This document shows positions 36,279 to 44,027 of a stretch of 58,076 nucleotides of DNA, in pieces. Numbering within the stretch: position 1 is the stretch's first letter; each line of letters opens with the position of its first letter. Origin of the DNA: UBA11136 sp964482135 (lineage in GTDB: Bacteria > Pseudomonadota > Alphaproteobacteria > UBA11136); NCBI GenBank assembly GCA_964482135.1, contig CAYZWF010000011.1:1-58076 (forward strand), given 5' to 3'. The notes below the pieces were generated by a model that made no database searches, was not told the DNA's origin, and was given only the letters and a program-made list of their open reading frames with translations. The position numbers and the translations under genes were made by a program.

Positions 36279-36816
36279 CGTTACAAAAGACCTGAATTTG
36301 GAGTTTCCCTGATTCGGAGATCCAGGGACCAAAAACCGGTTTTTGCAGTGGATTTTGCCGTCATTTCACTCTCATCCCGGGGCCGGAACTACGCCATAGG
36401 ACCCGGGGCTACGTTAGGGGTGCGATGGAATCATCCGCCCCGGGTACAGGCGAGCCGTATATTGCCTTTTGGTTATGACCGCCTTTTTTCACCATAATAT
36501 ATTGATTTCATAGTGTTTATTTTGAACTACTTTGGGCTCCATAAGTATGTCCGGGTCATAGTTTCCCCCGCGCCGGTAATTCTTCTTTCCGCAGCCTCAA
36601 CGAAGTGAGTCGGTGGTGGATGCGAGAAAGACAAAAAATAGAGAAAAAACTGCAATAGCAGTATAAATGGGGGCTTTCTCTCCTTTCCTCCCAGATAATG
36701 TGGGAAAAACGGGTTGAAAACCACTAGATATAGTCTCCATTGAAATCCGCCGGAGTCCGGACCTTTCCGGGTATGATTCAATTTTTCCTTTTAAAACAAT
36801 GTGTTGGGCTCGCGGC

Positions 36817-36825
36817 TGTGGATAA
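36817..36825 (-). promoter_or_regulatory. Perfect-consensus DnaA box
   Basis: TGTGGATAA on the plus strand is TTATCCACA on the minus strand, the strict DnaA-box consensus. It lies 32 bp past the comM stop, in the intergenic region 16 kb from the proposed origin. Another exact copy lies inside rho at 16130-16138. Confidence 0.5.
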
Positions 36826-36856
36826 GTATGGCTGTGCGGTCCAGCCCTGAGCCGCT

Positions 36857-38389
36857 CTAAACAGGGATGTAGTTACCGGGCGCAATGCGGCGGAAAGACA
36901 GGGCTTCGGCCACATGCAAGTGACCCACCGCCGGGCTGGCCTCGAGATCGGCCAGGGTGCGGGCCACCCGCAGAACCCGGTGATAGCCCCGGGCCGAGAG
37001 CTTCATGCGATCCACCGCCTGGGTCAGCATAGCCGCCCCTTTTTCATCGGGTTGTGCCACATCCTCGAGAATCTGGCCGTCGGCCTGGGCGTTGGTGGTC
37101 ATTGCCCCGGCGTCCGGAATCCCGCTGTAACGCTTGGTTTGCAGGGCCCTGGCGGCGGTGATGCGGGCGGCGATCTGAGCCGATCCTTCGGCCGGCGGCG
37201 GCAGGGAAAGGTCGACGGCGCTCACCGCCGGTACTTCGATATGGAGATCGATGCGGTCGAACAAGGGGCCGGAGATTTTGGCTTGATAGTCGCTGGCGCA
37301 TTTGGGCGCCTGGGCGCAGGCCTGGGCGGGATCATCGAGATATCCGCAGCGGCAGGGATTCATGGCCGCCACCAGCTGCACCCGGGCCGGATAAGTCACA
37401 TGAGCATTGACCCGCGCCACATGGATCACGCCCGCCTCCAGCGGCTGGCGCAGGGATTCCAGGGTGGCGCGGCTGAACTCCGGCAGCTCGTCGAGAAACA
37501 AAACACCCATATGAGCCAGGGAAATCTCGCCCGCCCGCGCCTTCTGGCCGCCGCCCACCAGCGCCGGCAGCGAGGCCGAATGATGCACCGCGCGGAAAGG
37601 CCGGCGCCGCGATATCTTGCCGCCGCTCAATTCTCCGGCGATGCTATGGATCATGCTCACCTCCAGCGCCTCGGCCGGTGTCAGCGGCGGCAACAGCCCC
37701 GGCAGACGCGCCGCGAGCATGGTTTTCCCCGCCCCCGGCGGTCCGATCATGAGCAGATTGTGGCCCCCGGCGGCGGCCACTTCCAGCGCCCGCTTGGCCG
37801 TCTCCTGGCCCTTGATATCCTTCATGTCCAGGGGCTCGGCATCGTCTTCGTCGAGCGCCGGCTGGGGTGGGGTGATTACCTGGCTTCCCTTGAAATGGTT
37901 GATCAGCGACAACAGGTCGGGTGCGGCGAGCACGTCCATGGTCCCAGCCCAGGCCGCCTCGCCGCCACAGCTTCCCGGACAGATCAGGCCGCGTTCATTG
38001 GCGTTGGCGGCGATGGCCGCGGGCAGCACGCCGGAGACGCGGGAAATCCGTCCGTCCAGCGCCAATTCGCCGAGTACCGTATAGGCGGCGATTTCGTCAT
38101 CGGCCATGACATTCATGGCCGCCAACAGACCCAGTGCGATGGGCAGGTCAAAATGGCTGCCCTCTTTCAGCACATCGGCGGGCGCCAGATTAACGGTGAT
38201 GCGTTTGGGCGGCAGGGAAAGTCCGATGGAGCCCAGCGCGGCGCGCACCCGCTCGCGGGATTCGGCCACCGCCTTGTCGGGCAGCCCGACGATGGTGAAG
38301 GCGGGCAGACCCGACGCCATCTGTACCTGAACGTCTATGGGAAGAACGTCGATCCCCTGAAAGGCTACCGTATTGACCCGCGCCACCAT
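36857..38389 (-). CDS. comM: ComM/YifB family Mg-chelatase-like AAA+ ATPase
   Basis: The 510-residue protein has an N-terminal Lon-substrate-like domain (MVARVNTVAFQGID, GLPDKAVAESRERVRAAL). A central AAA+ module carries Walker A GPPGAGKTMLAARLPG, Walker B VLFLDELPEF and the MNPCRCGYLDD motif, and a C-terminal Mg-chelatase-like domain ends GNYIPV. ComM homologues help branch migration when DNA from natural transformation is integrated. The open frame extends to 38479, but ATG 38389 has GGAGGGGGGGCGGAAC before it. Confidence 0.95.
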   Translation of the reverse strand: MVARVNTVAFQGIDVLPIDVQVQMASGLPAFTIVGLPDKAVAESRERVRAALGSIGLSLPPKRITVNLAPADVLKEGSHFDLPIALGLLAAMNVMADDEIAAYTVLGELALDGRISRVSGVLPAAIAANANERGLICPGSCGGEAAWAGTMDVLAAPDLLSLINHFKGSQVITPPQPALDEDDAEPLDMKDIKGQETAKRALEVAAAGGHNLLMIGPPGAGKTMLAARLPGLLPPLTPAEALEVSMIHSIAGELSGGKISRRRPFRAVHHSASLPALVGGGQKARAGEISLAHMGVLFLDELPEFSRATLESLRQPLEAGVIHVARVNAHVTYPARVQLVAAMNPCRCGYLDDPAQACAQAPKCASDYQAKISGPLFDRIDLHIEVPAVSAVDLSLPPPAEGSAQIAARITAARALQTKRYSGIPDAGAMTTNAQADGQILEDVAQPDEKGAAMLTQAVDRMKLSARGYHRVLRVARTLADLEASPAVGHLHVAEALSFRRIAPGNYIPV

Positions 38390-38639
38390 TGTTCCGCCCC
38401 CCCTCCCGGAAATTTGGAAAACCCCTAAACTTTTTAGGGAGAATGCGATTGTATGCGGCGCTCGTGCGGAAAGCCACAAGACGCGAGCGCTATTTTCTCA
38501 GCGGTTCTTTCTCATGGTTGTGAATCAAGGTGCGAAGCGGCAGTATGCTGTCCGAGGGGAAGAAATTTTAAGGGTGTCGGATAACGTGGTTTCTGTTGTG
38601 CAAGCGCGCGCCCCCCATCAGGGCGGGCAGGCCAGCCAT

Positions 38640-39707
38640 ATGGTGGTTGCCTGTCTTGGCGGCGACAAGACGGCCTTGGAAGAACGGCCGGCGCCGTCAC
38701 CGGGCCCCGGGGAGATTTTGCTGCGTCTGCGCGTGGTGGGGTTTTGCGGCACGGATCTGTTCAAGCTGGATTTCGATGGCGCCGGCGCCGGCACCGTACT
38801 GGGCCATGAGCTGGTGGGTGAGGTGACCGCGCTTGGTGACGGCGTCACAGAATTTACCGAGGGTGACCGGGTGGCCGTTCCCCATCACGTTCCCTGTGGC
38901 ACATGTCATCTGTGCCGCAGTGGCAGTGAAACCATGTGCGAGGTGTTCCGGGAAAATCTTCTCGAGCCGGGCGCTTTCGCCGATACCATTCTGGTTAAAC
39001 CGCGGGCCGTGGAATTTGCCGCGCATCGTCTTCCCGATCATGTTTCGGACGAAGCGGCGGTGTTCGTGGAGCCCGCCGCCTGTGTGCTGCGCGGCGTCCA
39101 CCGCTCCGGCATGGAAGGCGGTGATGATGACCTAGGTGGTGATAGGCCCGGCACGGCGGTGGTGCTGGGGGCCGGAAGCATGGGGCTCCTTCACCTGTTG
39201 GTGCTTCGCGCGGCGCTTCCGGGTTGTTGCGTGATTGTCATCGACCCCGTTGCCGAGAGGCGCGCCCTGGCGGAAAAGCTGGGCGCAAAAAACAGCGCCG
39301 CGCCCGGGGAAGCGGCCATGGAAGCGGCTCAGGCCGCTACAGAGGGGCTCGGTGTTGACGCCGTATTCGACACGGTGGGCGGCAACGAAACCCTGGAGGC
39401 GGGGCTTGAACTCACCCGCCAGGGCGGCACCGTGGTGCTGTTCGCCCATGCGCCCGATGGCGGCAATGCCGGGTTCGATCTCAATACCCTGTTTAAATAC
39501 GAGCGGCGGATTGTCGGCACCTATTCAGGCGCGGTGAAGGAACAGGCGGAGATATTCGAACTCATGGACAAGGGCGTTCTCGACCCCTCACCCCTTGTGA
39601 CCCACAAGATGCCGCTGGATGATTTCGAACGGGGTGTTTCGCTGGTGCGCAGTCACCAGGCCCTGAAGGTTCTGTTTACGCCCTCGCGGGCCTGTCCAGA
39701 GGCATAA
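38640..39707 (+). CDS. Zinc-dependent medium-chain dehydrogenase (first of pair)
   Basis: The 355-residue MDR-family oxidoreductase probably oxidises a polyol, alcohol or amino alcohol with NAD(P). Catalytic zinc ligands sit in GFCGTDLFKLD and LGHELVGEV; structural zinc uses CGTCHLCRSGSETMC. The Rossmann motif is VVLGAGSMGLLHL. The frame opens at 38373, with other ATGs at 38514; 38640 (MVVACLGG) best matches the family's short N-terminus. Its stop and the next start share TAATG, so the pair is coupled. The substrate is not identifiable. Confidence 0.82.
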   Translation: MVVACLGGDKTALEERPAPSPGPGEILLRLRVVGFCGTDLFKLDFDGAGAGTVLGHELVGEVTALGDGVTEFTEGDRVAVPHHVPCGTCHLCRSGSETMCEVFRENLLEPGAFADTILVKPRAVEFAAHRLPDHVSDEAAVFVEPAACVLRGVHRSGMEGGDDDLGGDRPGTAVVLGAGSMGLLHLLVLRAALPGCCVIVIDPVAERRALAEKLGAKNSAAPGEAAMEAAQAATEGLGVDAVFDTVGGNETLEAGLELTRQGGTVVLFAHAPDGGNAGFDLNTLFKYERRIVGTYSGAVKEQAEIFELMDKGVLDPSPLVTHKMPLDDFERGVSLVRSHQALKVLFTPSRACPEA

Positions 39708-40822
39708 TGGGGGACATAATGGAAGTTCAGGAAACAATGCGTGGCGCAATACTGCTGGGGCCGGAACAGATTGAAATCCGCGAAGTTCCCATCAGCCAAC
39801 CGGGGCCGGGCGAAATTCTTCTCAGTGTGGAAGCCGCCACCACCTGCGGCACTGACGTCAAGGTTTACCGGCGCGGCGGCCATCCCCGTATGCTTCAGGT
39901 GCCGACTCTGTTCGGTCACGAAATGGCGGGCCGTGTGGCCGCCGTGGGCAAGGGTGTTACCGCGTTCTCCGTTGGCGATGAGGTGGTGGTGATCAATTCC
40001 GCCCCTTGCGGGGTTTGTGGTCCCTGCCAGAGAGAAAGGGAAAACCTGTGCGAGGATCTTCAGTATATCAATGGCGCCTATGCGGAATTCCTGCTCGTCC
40101 CGCAACGCTTCGTCCGGCGCAACACCCATCTTATTCCCGAGGGTCTTTCTTTCGAGAAGGCGGCCCTGACGGAACCCCTGGGCTGCGTGATACACGGGAT
40201 CAACGCCTGCGGTCTTCCCGGCCCCATCTTTAGCTGTGACCTTCCCCGTTACGGCAAGCCCGGGGAGGAGGAGATCCTTGTATTCGGCGCCGGTCCCATC
40301 GGCCTGCTGTTCGTGGCGGTGCTGGCCATGGAGGGGCACCGGGTTCTGCTCACAGATCCCAACCCCGAGCGTCTCGCCGTGGGCAAAAAGCTGGGCGCGG
40401 CGGAAGCCTTCGAAAGCGGGCACGCGGGCAGTCAGGCGGAAATGGTGTGCGCCAGAACGCAAGACGGTAAGGGCGCGGCCGTGGCCATTGACGCCTCCGG
40501 GGTTCCCGAAGTCTGGCTGGACGCCATCGCCTGCGCAAGGCCGGGCGGTACGGTCAATCTTTTCGGGGGCTGCGCGCCGGGCACCACCATTCCGCTGGAC
40601 ACCCATCTTCTCCATTACAGCGAACTCACCATCAAGGGGACCTATCACCACCGGCTGGAAACCATCAAAGGCGCGCTCGACCTTCTGACCGATCCCGACT
40701 TCAAGGCCGATCTTCTGCTATCCGGCGAGCGGCCCATCGAAGGTGTGGAAGATGCACTGAGGAGCATGATGAGCAAGGAATCGCTCAAAGTGGTGATCAA
40801 AAAGGAACTCGGGTTAAACTGA
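39707..40822 (+). CDS. Zinc-dependent medium-chain dehydrogenase (second of pair)
   Basis: This 371-residue paralogue of the previous gene has catalytic zinc residues in TCGTDVKVYRRGGHP and LFGHEMAGRV, structural zinc in CGVCGPCQRERENLC and NAD-binding LVFGAGPIGLLFV. It resembles sorbitol/threonine dehydrogenase-like proteins. Start ATGs at 39707, 39719 and 39737 are possible; the first overlaps the upstream stop (TAATG). Two successive oxidations of related substrates, or a heteromer, are plausible but unproven. Confidence 0.82.
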   Translation: MGDIMEVQETMRGAILLGPEQIEIREVPISQPGPGEILLSVEAATTCGTDVKVYRRGGHPRMLQVPTLFGHEMAGRVAAVGKGVTAFSVGDEVVVINSAPCGVCGPCQRERENLCEDLQYINGAYAEFLLVPQRFVRRNTHLIPEGLSFEKAALTEPLGCVIHGINACGLPGPIFSCDLPRYGKPGEEEILVFGAGPIGLLFVAVLAMEGHRVLLTDPNPERLAVGKKLGAAEAFESGHAGSQAEMVCARTQDGKGAAVAIDASGVPEVWLDAIACARPGGTVNLFGGCAPGTTIPLDTHLLHYSELTIKGTYHHRLETIKGALDLLTDPDFKADLLLSGERPIEGVEDALRSMMSKESLKVVIKKELGLN

Positions 40823-40873
40823 GGACAAGGGCTCCACCGCCGCCGTTGCCGGCACCCCCTCAATAGCGTCTCT

Positions 40874-41884
40874 CTACCGGCTGGCCTTAAACCGGGCCTC
40901 GATGGCGTCCCAGATTTGCGCTTCCAGAGTGTGGTCGCCCTCCAGCCCGTCGAAGCGGTTGATCTCCTGCAACCCCGTGGGCGAGGTGACGTTGATTTCG
41001 GTGAGGTAGTCGCCGATCACGTCGATGCCGGCGAAAACCAGCCCCCTTTCTTTCAGCGCCGGGCCAATGCGGGCACATATTTCCCGTTCGCGTGCCGTCA
41101 GTTCGGCGCGTTCGGCGCTGGCCCCGGCATGAAGATTGGCGCGCGCCTCGCCGGTTGCAGGCACGCGGGTGAGCGCACCGACGGCCTCTCCGTCGATGAG
41201 GATGATGCGTTTGTCGCCCTCGCGCACTTCGGGCAGATAGCGCTGGACGATGATGGGCTCGCGGCTCTGCGCGGTGAACATCTCGATTAAAGCCGAAAGA
41301 TTCTCGTTATCGGGGTCGATGTGAAAAACTCCGGCGCCGCCATTGCCGAACAGGGGCTTGACGATAATGTCCCTGTGCTCGGCGCGGAAGGCGGCAACCT
41401 CGTCGCCATCGGAGGAAATCAGGGTCGGCGGCATGAGATCGCCGAAATGGGAAACGAACAGTTTCTCCGGGGCGTTGCGCACCTCCACGGGATCATTGAC
41501 CACGAGAGTGGCGGGGTGGATGTGTTCGAGCATATGGGTGGCCGTGATATAGGCCATGTCGAAGGGCGGGTCCTGACGCATAAGGATGACGTTGAATTGC
41601 GCGAGGTCGCGACTTTCTGGATCGCCCAGGGTGGCGTGATTACCTTTCTCGCGGCGCAGGGCCAGCGCCCGTGTATGGGCGCAAATCCGCGCGCCACCAT
41701 TTTTGCGACCTTTTTCACCATCACCGCCACCCTCGCCGCCGCCGGCAAAGCTCATATGGCGGGGCAGGTAGTGGTACAGCTCGTGGCCCTGGCGCAGGGC
41801 TTCCAGCCCAAGCACGAAACTGCTGTCGGCGTCGATATCGATGGACTCCACCGGGTCCATCTGCAGGGCGACAGTCAGGGTCAT
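40874..41884 (-). CDS. gshB: Glutathione synthetase
   Basis: The 336-residue ATP-grasp ligase joins gamma-glutamylcysteine and glycine. N-terminal VALQMDPVESIDIDADSSF and the ATP-grasp elements KPLFGNGGAGVF, QRYLPEVREGDKRIILIDG and the C-terminal FAGIDVIGDYLTEINVTSPTG-type region (about 275-300) are clear. A Gly/Lys-rich insert (about 48-75) differs from typical GshB. It is last in the rsmI-yraN-BON-gshB minus-strand run, the usual order in this class. Confidence 0.95.
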   Translation of the reverse strand: MTLTVALQMDPVESIDIDADSSFVLGLEALRQGHELYHYLPRHMSFAGGGEGGGDGEKGRKNGGARICAHTRALALRREKGNHATLGDPESRDLAQFNVILMRQDPPFDMAYITATHMLEHIHPATLVVNDPVEVRNAPEKLFVSHFGDLMPPTLISSDGDEVAAFRAEHRDIIVKPLFGNGGAGVFHIDPDNENLSALIEMFTAQSREPIIVQRYLPEVREGDKRIILIDGEAVGALTRVPATGEARANLHAGASAERAELTAREREICARIGPALKERGLVFAGIDVIGDYLTEINVTSPTGLQEINRFDGLEGDHTLEAQIWDAIEARFKASR

Positions 41885-41908
41885 GCCGTTTTCCGCCCCG
41901 GAATCTGC

Positions 41909-42499
41909 TTAACTGCCGGGAAGCCGTTGGGCCTTGATGCGCACATGGTTCACCACTTTCCTTACATAATCAATGTTGCGGGCATAGCGGATAACCCGGT
42001 CGATCTCCGCCTCGCTCTGGGCCACACCCATAAGATAGACCACCTTGTTGACGGTCTCGATACTGTAATTGATGGCGAGGATTTCGGAATCGAAGGTCAT
42101 TTTGGAACGCAGCTGGGCGGTAATCCAGACGTCGCGGGAGTAATCCAGAACCCCGCCCTCGTCGGTGACCTGGATTTCATCGATCACCTGGCGCACGCCC
42201 TCCACCTGCCAGGCCAGCCGCACCGCGTCGAGCCGGTTCTGCGGGCTGTCGATGGTGCCGGTCAACAGAACCCGGCCCTCATGCACGTCCAGCCCTACCT
42301 CGAGGAAAATATGGGGGTCGCTATCGAGCCACAGTCTACAGATTTTCGCATGGATGGCGGAATCGTCGATGGCCACACCCAGCCCCCGCTCCTGAGCGGC
42401 GCCGACGCCGGCCGTGGCGCCGGCCCCCGCCGCCGCGGCACAGGCCGAAAGAAGGGAGGGAAGAGCGAGAATAAAAAGGAGGGTGAGAAGACGTTTCAT
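41909..42499 (-). CDS. BON-domain lipoprotein (OsmY/DolP-like)
   Basis: The 196-residue lipoprotein has a signal with lipobox LLSAC (Cys20) and then two BON domains: about 60-120, including EVGLDVHEGRVLLTGTID, and about 125-190, including VVYLMGVAQSEAEIDRV. BON proteins bind phospholipids and support outer-membrane integrity. ATG 42499 begins the signal peptide; the extra 15 codons upstream are unlikely. A tandem repeat occupies the upstream gap next to yraN. Confidence 0.92.
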   Translation of the reverse strand: MKRLLTLLFILALPSLLSACAAAAGAGATAGVGAAQERGLGVAIDDSAIHAKICRLWLDSDPHIFLEVGLDVHEGRVLLTGTIDSPQNRLDAVRLAWQVEGVRQVIDEIQVTDEGGVLDYSRDVWITAQLRSKMTFDSEILAINYSIETVNKVVYLMGVAQSEAEIDRVIRYARNIDYVRKVVNHVRIKAQRLPGS

Positions 42500-42578
42500 G
42501 AACCTGTTGTTACCTGTAAATGCGGAAAAATTGTGACGCTCCAAAGTGAATATCGGATTTCAAGGGCAAAGCCCAGTC

Positions 42579-42656
42579 CCTGCTATCATCAAGCCTTGGC
42601 TATCATCGGTCCTTGCTATCATTGGGTCTTGGCTATCACCGGCGTTTGCTATGACC
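42579..42656. repeat. Tandem array of about five 16/17 bp units
   Basis: The core GCTATCATC or a one- to two-base variant recurs at 42582, 42599, 42615, 42632 and 42648, with alternating 17, 16, 17 and 16 bp steps (a 33 bp double unit with CTTGCTATCAT and CTTGGCTATCA forms). The last copy runs into the yraN stop. It lies upstream of the BON lipoprotein gene, so copy number could affect its expression. Confidence 0.8.
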
Positions 42657-43044
42657 AGCCCTCGCGCCAGGCATCGGTGATATGGCGCGGCGGGCGCAGG
42701 GGCGACACCAGCATCACATCGAAGCGTATGTCGAGGCTCCCCAGTTCGGGGCGGGAGGCGAGAAAGGCGCGCGCCGCCCGGGTGATGCGCTGGCGCTGGT
42801 GGCGGCTGATGGATTCGGCAGCGGTAGCAAAATCCCGCCGCGCCTTGACCTCCACGAAAATCAGCACATGTCCGCGCCGCGCGACGAGATCAATTTCACC
42901 CACTTTCACCCGCCAGTCGCGGGCCAGGATACGATAGCCCTTGAGACGCAGCCACCAGCGGCACAGGATTTCGGCCCGTGCGCCGCGCACCCAGGCCCGC
43001 TTTCCCCGTTGCCGCCGTGGGTACGCGGGGGGGTGTTTCGTCAT
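42649..43044 (-). CDS. YraN (UPF0102) family protein, endonuclease-like fold
   Basis: The 131-residue protein is related in fold to Holliday-junction-resolvase-like nucleases. The core is GEIDLVARRGHVLIFVEVKAR, here split as VGEIDLVAR (about 67-75) and LIFVEVKARR (about 80-89), with the Asp and Glu-x-Lys catalytic pattern. The N-terminus has an Arg-rich start with RRWLR-like features. The gene overlaps rsmI by 4 bp (ATGA). Biological function is unclear. Confidence 0.9.
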   Translation of the reverse strand: MTKHPPAYPRRQRGKRAWVRGARAEILCRWWLRLKGYRILARDWRVKVGEIDLVARRGHVLIFVEVKARRDFATAAESISRHQRQRITRAARAFLASRPELGSLDIRFDVMLVSPLRPPRHITDAWREGWS

Positions 43045-44027
43045 TTGTTTTCCGTGCTGGGATCACCCACGCCGGGTTTGCGCCCGCTTAAACCCAGCGC
43101 CAGGTCATAGACCTTGCGGCGCGAGGTTCCGGTGATGCGGGATACGGCGTCGGCGGCGTCGCGCAGGCTGTGTTCCCCCAGGGCCAGGTCCAGCAACTCT
43201 CTCACCTGGGAATCCTGTGTGCGGCCGTCATCGGGCTGTGGCGGGGCCACCACAATCACCATTTCTCCCTTGGGCGGGCCGTCACGGTTATAGGCCTCGG
43301 CCAGTTCCGCCAGGGAACCGCGCCGCACCTCCTCGTAAAGCTTGGTGATTTCGCGGGCGACGGCGGCCTGTCTCGGTCCCAGCACGGCGGCCATGTCTTC
43401 CAGCGACGCCGCCAGCCGCCGTGAGGATTCATAGAAAATCAGGCTCGCGCCGGCATCCTTGAGGCCCTCGAGAAAGGTCCGCCGCGCCGCCCTTCTGGCG
43501 GGCGGGAATCCGGCGAAGAGAAAACGGTCGCTGGGCAGGCCCGAAAGCACGAGCGCGGCCAGCGAGGCGGAAGCGCCGGGGATCACCGTCACCGGAAACC
43601 CTTCGTCGAGACAGGCCCGCACCAATCCAAAGCCGGGATCGGAAATCAACGGCATCCCCGCATCGCTCACCAGGGCGACGGCTTCGCCCTGGCGCAGGCG
43701 TTCGAGAATACGGGGCCGCATACGGGCCGCATTATGTTCGTGATAGGACAGGGTCGGCGTGGCAATGCCGTGCAGGGTCAACAGCTTGCGCGAGACCCGG
43801 GTGTCTTCACAGGCGATCACATCCGCCTGGCGCAAGGTATCAAGCGCCCGCAGCGTGATATCGGCGGCGTTGCCGATGGGGGTCGCCACCAGGATCAGGC
43901 CGGGAGAAATTTCCGAAGACGGCGCCGGTTTACTTCGCGCCGCGCTGTCAGTAGGCTTTGCGCCGGCGGTCTGTTCCCGGGTTTGGGACCCTTTACCTTT
44001 CGGAGATGGTTTTCGCGTTGCGGACAC
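43041..44027 (-). CDS. rsmI: 16S rRNA (cytidine-1402-2'-O)-methyltransferase RsmI
   Basis: The 328-residue SAM methyltransferase acts on C1402 of 16S rRNA. Signatures are LVATPIGNAADITLRAL, DVIACEDTRVSRKLL, GMPLISDPGFGLVRA and FVYESSRR-type FYESSRRL. The N-terminal 40 residues are Lys/Ser/Pro-rich and not part of the fold; no later ATG is available, so the start at 44027 is kept. This makes its 5' end overlap the divergent lipoprotein start by about 22 bp. Confidence 0.94.
   Translation of the reverse strand: MSATRKPSPKGKGSQTREQTAGAKPTDSAARSKPAPSSEISPGLILVATPIGNAADITLRALDTLRQADVIACEDTRVSRKLLTLHGIATPTLSYHEHNAARMRPRILERLRQGEAVALVSDAGMPLISDPGFGLVRACLDEGFPVTVIPGASASLAALVLSGLPSDRFLFAGFPPARRAARRTFLEGLKDAGASLIFYESSRRLAASLEDMAAVLGPRQAAVAREITKLYEEVRRGSLAELAEAYNRDGPPKGEMVIVVAPPQPDDGRTQDSQVRELLDLALGEHSLRDAADAVSRITGTSRRKVYDLALGLSGRKPGVGDPSTENK

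Larger units (their letters stand above)
36074..36856. other. 783 bp intergenic region with repeats and a DnaA box
   Basis: No convincing gene is seen here. The segment lies downstream of comM and upstream of the sensor kinase, both minus strand, so it should hold the kinase promoter. It contains a hairpin (36161-36190), an imperfect direct repeat (36198 and 36260), an AT-rich stretch (36474-36530), several GANTC sites and a perfect DnaA box (36817-36825). Short frames here (for example 36527-36781 minus) have no domain, bias or ribosome site to support them. Confidence 0.6.

Noticed and set aside
36527..36781. 84-codon minus-strand frame in the large intergenic region
   Set aside because: No ribosome site, no domain, and composition unlike coding DNA of this genome.
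36914..38428. 504-codon frame antisense to comM
   Set aside because: comM on the minus strand has complete family motifs; the antisense product is low-complexity His/Gly/Gln-rich with no domain.
41321..42937. 538-codon plus-strand frame across gshB, the BON gene and yraN
   Set aside because: It covers three identified minus-strand genes and runs through a tandem repeat; shadow frame.
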